From an uncultured Methylophilaceae bacterium (lineage in GTDB: Bacteria > Pseudomonadota > Gammaproteobacteria > Burkholderiales > Methylophilaceae), in assembly GCA_938084195.1 (NCBI GenBank), contig CALKDJ010000113.1, positions 1 to 7,291 on the forward strand: a stretch of DNA of 7,291 nt, given 5' to 3'. Position numbers and translations under genes: made by a program. The first letter of the stretch is position 1. The number at the start of each line of letters is the position of its first letter. This document shows, in pieces, positions 6,242-7,291 of the stretch. The notes below the pieces were generated by a model. The model saw nothing but the letters and a program-made list of their open reading frames with translations. It had not been told where the DNA came from and did not search any database.

Positions 6242-7126
6242 TTATTTTTGATGTCGTTTATATCCGTCTAACCTATCTTCAAAAGACGGTTTTTGAAATG
6301 GAATGCCATACTCATCTAAAATTGCATAGATCTTATCGATATTTCGTTCAATCGCAGCTTCTATAACGTCTCGACGCTCTTTGTCTTTCTTGCGCACACC
6401 AGCTGAAATATTCCAGTATGTTTTACCAGTCAATCTCATTTCATCTTTTGCATACTCAGGTATTTGAACCACAACTAGATCCACATCAGCTTTCTTAGCA
6501 TAGTATCCACCAATTGGTCCCCACTCGATAGCCACATCAATATCTCCATTGACTAAATCATCAATTTTAGCGCCTGGTGAAGTATTAAGGTCTCGTTGAA
6601 TGCGGTAAGGCTTGGCATTAAACATCAACCCATTAGCATTTAATGCAACTGCAACTGGACTTTTATCATTAACTCCAATTGTACCCTTTCTTAAGTCAGG
6701 GGAATCCCAGTCTTTAATATCATATCCACTATCTTTTCTATAAACCCATACATGCCCTGCACGATAGTAAGGTTTAGTAGTATTTAGTGCATCATACGTA
6801 GTGTTAGTGCCTATAACGACATCACATCGGTAAGCATTAAGAGTATTTCTCAAGAAACCAAAACGGTCGTGCCAATACTGATAACTTAATTCTTTACCCA
6901 AGTCTGCTGCTAATACCTCCGCTATCTTGTTCTCAAAACCTTCTCCTGCTGAATTAGAATACGGTAAATTATCTTGATCAGCACAGACCTTGAACTCATT
7001 GTCCTTTGGAACACGAGCAGGTTGACCTGGTTTACCCATATCTGGATTTACATCAATAGAATCTGCGGCATTCGCAAAACTGCTCATCATGACAACTAAT
7101 GCAACACTTATAATTTTATTTAACAT
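6242..7126 (-). CDS. xoxJ: XoxJ/MxaJ-type periplasmic binding-protein-like partner of methanol dehydrogenase
   Basis: A 294-residue periplasmic protein of the quinoprotein-dehydrogenase-associated substrate-binding family (MxaJ/XoxJ), a type 2 solute-binding fold thought to help activate or mature PQQ methanol dehydrogenase rather than to import a solute. The signal peptide is MLNKIISVALVVMMSSFANA, cleaved about residue 20. Typical motifs are FKVCADQDNLPYSN (45-58), GEGFENKIAEVLAADLG (61-77), LNAYRCDVVIGTNTTYDAL (96-114), TTKPYYRAGHVWVYR (116-130), IGVNDKSPVA (150-159) and DIDVAIEWGPIGGYYA (195-210). Cys48 and Cys101 could form a disulfide. The ATG at 7126 has a good Shine-Dalgarno (AGAGGA, 7 bp away). 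The neighbouring cytochrome gene and low-G+C methylotroph context favour xoxJ over mxaJ, but the dehydrogenase gene itself is outside the window. No ABC permease or ATPase lies beside it, which agrees with a non-transport role. Confidence 0.85.
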   Translation of the reverse strand: MLNKIISVALVVMMSSFANAADSIDVNPDMGKPGQPARVPKDNEFKVCADQDNLPYSNSAGEGFENKIAEVLAADLGKELSYQYWHDRFGFLRNTLNAYRCDVVIGTNTTYDALNTTKPYYRAGHVWVYRKDSGYDIKDWDSPDLRKGTIGVNDKSPVAVALNANGLMFNAKPYRIQRDLNTSPGAKIDDLVNGDIDVAIEWGPIGGYYAKKADVDLVVVQIPEYAKDEMRLTGKTYWNISAGVRKKDKERRDVIEAAIERNIDKIYAILDEYGIPFQKPSFEDRLDGYKRHQK

Positions 7127-7153
7127 CTTTTATTCCTCTATTTAGTTTGCGTC

Positions 7154-7181
7154 ATTATACTATCGATTAAAGGACTTTCAA
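7154..7181 (-). promoter_or_regulatory. Sigma70-like promoter of xoxJ
   Basis: On the minus strand TTGAAA (7181-7176) and a perfect TATAAT (7159-7154) are separated by 16 bp. Transcription would start near 7147, giving a leader of about 20 nt that contains the AGAGGA ribosome binding site. The terminator upstream isolates it from the preceding gene, which strengthens the call. This is the best promoter in the window. Apart from it and the flanking terminator I see nothing else in the roughly 125 bp upstream of xoxJ. Confidence 0.7.
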
Positions 7182-7253
7182 CTCATGATTATCCCTAATC
7201 TCATACCTATTAAACATTCACTTCATGTTGCAATTTACTATTAAATTTTGTTC

Positions 7254-7285
7254 AAAAAAAAACACCCTACCGAAGTAGGGTGTTT
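7254..7285 (-). terminator. Rho-independent terminator of a gene beyond the right edge
   Basis: On the minus strand AAACACCCTAC and GTAGGGTGTTT form a perfect 11-bp stem around a TTCG tetraloop (loop 7274-7271), followed by a tract of nine T (7262-7254, the first two or three of which also pair in the stem). This is a very strong intrinsic terminator for a minus-strand gene lying to the right. Given xoxJ and xoxG downstream, a methanol dehydrogenase gene (xoxF) is the likely owner, but it is not visible. Confidence 0.93.
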
Positions 7286-7291
7286 CTAAGA

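Noticed and set aside
1..7291. CRISPR arrays, insertion sequences, tRNA or rRNA genes, or a new multi-gene system
   Set aside because: I saw no spaced direct repeats, transposase motifs or conserved RNA sequence. Every long frame is accounted for by a known family.

Overview
The window reads as an A+T-rich, gene-dense chromosomal segment (by eye G+C is in the mid-30s percent; not computed) from a small-genome methylotrophic betaproteobacterium. The best fit is the Methylophilaceae, OM43 or Candidatus Methylopumilus type. That assignment is inferred from three things: the xoxJ/xoxG methanol-oxidation accessory pair, a Bcp of the betaproteobacterial type, and tight gene packing at low G+C. No rRNA or other taxonomic marker is present.

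Left half, plus strand (1-4100): four genes read rightward with little or no space between them. They are the 3' part of moeA (molybdenum insertion into molybdopterin), a Bcp/PrxQ peroxiredoxin, a PIN-PhoH ATPase, and an LplT-type lysophospholipid transporter whose start lies inside the end of phoH. These are housekeeping genes with no obvious shared pathway.

Right half, minus strand (4097-7291), read right to left. At the right edge is a strong rho-independent terminator belonging to a gene beyond the window; a methanol dehydrogenase gene such as xoxF is the natural guess but is not seen. Next come a good sigma70-like promoter, xoxJ (periplasmic binding-protein-like partner of PQQ methanol dehydrogenase), a 186-bp leader, xoxG (periplasmic cytochrome c), a second strong terminator, and ndh (type II NADH:quinone oxidoreductase). 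ndh converges on lplT, and the two stop codons overlap by 4 bp.

Functionally, the right half concerns feeding electrons to respiration. XoxJ and XoxG serve periplasmic methanol oxidation, with XoxG as electron acceptor, while NDH-2 oxidises cytoplasmic NADH without proton pumping. All six complete or near-complete products belong to known families, and I see no mobile element, CRISPR array, RNA gene or clearly new system. The most interesting points are regulatory. A perfect TATAAT lies in the loop of the terminator ahead of ndh, and an inverted repeat would mask the xoxG ribosome binding site.
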